A DNA stretch of 47,138 nucleotides from Saccoglossus kowalevskii. Its lineage: Eukaryota; Hemichordata; Enteropneusta; Harrimaniidae. The DNA lies in NCBI RefSeq assembly GCF_000003605.2, contig NW_003151254.1:591244-638381 (forward strand). The letters run 5' to 3'. Position numbers and translations under genes: made by a program. Shown here piece by piece: positions 45,906-47,138 of the stretch; within the stretch, counting starts at the first letter, position 1; every line of letters begins with the position of its first letter. The notes beneath the pieces were generated by a model. That model had not been told where the DNA came from. It saw only the letters and a program-made list of their open reading frames with translations, and searched no databases.

Positions 45906-46593
45906 CTGTAACAATAGATTACAATATACATTGCATGACTTTTATATTTTTTCGTTACTTGATGAGACCATTGGTGGGGAACAATATTTCTCCCACTGTC
46001 ACTGTGACCTTTCTGTCTTGAAATCTCAAAGAAATTTTTGTTTGTTTACAAATTGTGCATAATGGTACAAGGGTAGACATGGCTAACATACTTTTGACAC
46101 AGAAATGTTTTTTGTAATTTTGACATTTTATTTTCTGGGATACCCAAGTTATTGCTTTAATTACTGTAAAATAATTGATTTCCAATGAACGGATAAATCA
46201 GTAAAAACAAGCCATGTATGGCACAGTCCTTGTTAGCTATCAAACTTTATATTATAAAGATTTATAATTTTGTTTATAGTAATATAGTTCAAACATAAAC
46301 ATGTCAGAGATATGGATCCAGAAGCTGATGCTTGATTATGGTGATTTTTTAAGACTGAAAATATTGACATGCAATCATCTTGTATCTGATCATCAAATGC
46401 ATACTTGTCCATATCAGAGGTACATTACTTGGGGTTTGCAACTTGCATAGTACTGTATGGTGACATCATGTCAAGATCCCATTCAAGTCTCTTCTCGTAG
46501 ATAGCGAGACTGAGGCTACGACCTTCTGACATGACATATATCAATGTTCAAGGTTTGTAATGAAAAAATAAAACTTTTCTTGCCACTATCATA
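45906..46593. other. 5' side of the reductase gene; first exon not identified
   Basis: The acceptor TTGTTACAG (minus strand, ending 45906) shows that a coding exon lies further right. One candidate is 45959-45971 (ATG GTC TCA TCA A, donor GTAACG). It would split an ATG across the junction and give MVSSMVLVTGASGY, but the intron would be only 53 nt. No better candidate was recognised before the window end. Confidence 0.35.
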
Positions 46594-47138
46594 GTGAATC
46601 AAAGAAAGCTTAGAAAGAACTCCCATGTGCTGAGAGTATTGGAGACACATTAAATATAATTCGAAATTACTTAGCTGAAAACTAATTATGCAAATCAGAA
46701 AATTAATATGAACAGATTTGAGTGTATAACTAATGAGGTCTGCGCAATGTAACAGAAAATCTATGTTTCCAAGTTTAATTGAAATGTGATTAGAACCCAA
46801 AAATTATGAATTATTATGCTTATTAGGGAATTAATATGAACAGATTTTTACCCCAAACTAATTAGGTTTGTACATTGTCCTAGAGCATCTTTGTACTAAG
46901 TTTCATTGAAATGGAATAATTAGTACTTTAGATATCAGTGTGAAAGCTTAAAATTGGTTAATTATGCAAATTAGGTAATTAATATGTACAGATTTTAACC
47001 CACAATTATCCAGGTCTGTCTATTGTCCTACAGCATCCATGTACATTCATTGATATGTGATGTTTAGTACCTGAGATATCAGTGTGAAAGTTGATTAATT
47101 ATGCAAATTAGGTAATTAATATGCACAAATATTTATCG
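46594..47138 (+). mobile_element. Second copy of the tandem-repeat element, runs off the window
   Basis: Shares the exact left boundary TCAAAGAAAGCTTAGAAAGA and CTCCCATGTGCTGAGAG with the copy at 34942, then continues with monomers containing AATTATGCAAATCAG, AATTATGCAAATTAGGTAAT and ACAGATTTTAACCCA. The right end lies beyond 47138. Confidence 0.75.

Overview
The window is nuclear DNA of an invertebrate animal. Coding sequence is broken into short exons with GT-AG introns. The DNA is AT-rich, vertebrate-like CTCF, YY1 and TCTCGCGAGA promoter words occur, and the introns are packed with small transposons. Gene content (an animal-type PGP, an ABCC5-like transporter and a plant-DFR-like SDR that vertebrates lack) and the repeat style suggest a marine invertebrate such as a hemichordate, another invertebrate deuterostome or a lophotrochozoan. 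I cannot name the species.

Three protein-coding genes could be assembled exon by exon. (1) 1354-6953, + strand: an 8-exon HAD phosphatase of 304 codons, a PGP (glycerol-3-phosphate/phosphoglycolate phosphatase) orthologue. (2) 17232-28710, + strand: a 24-exon ABCC5/MRP5-like ABC exporter of 1401 codons, with every exon joining in phase. (3) 33021-45905, - strand: a dihydroflavonol-4-reductase/cinnamoyl-CoA-reductase-like extended SDR. Seven exons are seen, the first exon is uncertain, and one internal junction does not join in phase. Genes 2 and 3 are tail to tail. They show no obvious joint pathway: carbon-metabolite repair, organic-anion export and carbonyl reduction.

Layout: 1-1353 upstream DNA and PGP promoter; 7.0-16.6 kb gene-poor spacer with a foldback element (9474-9670), a CACGTG cluster and a decayed LINE (about 11.7-12.56 kb); 16.6-17.05 kb CpG-rich ABCC5 promoter; 28.7-33.0 kb spacer with repeats; 33-46 kb the SDR gene. 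One SDR intron of about 6 kb has taken up a large element with palindromic subterminal repeats (34878-38509), itself split by a tandem-repeat element, and next to it a second TA-flanked element (38990-39847).

The most interesting material is the transposon biology: a three-copy TTAA MITE family, twin MITEs flanking one SDR exon, arrays of the 16-bp palindrome GCACTAGATCTAGTGC, and a repeat whose monomers each carry octamer-like and TAATTA words. There is also a candidate antisense mini-gene for a secreted peptide inside an ABCC5 intron (24401-24673), supported only by ORF, signal peptide and TATA box. I see no prokaryotic, viral-gene, CRISPR or toxin system.
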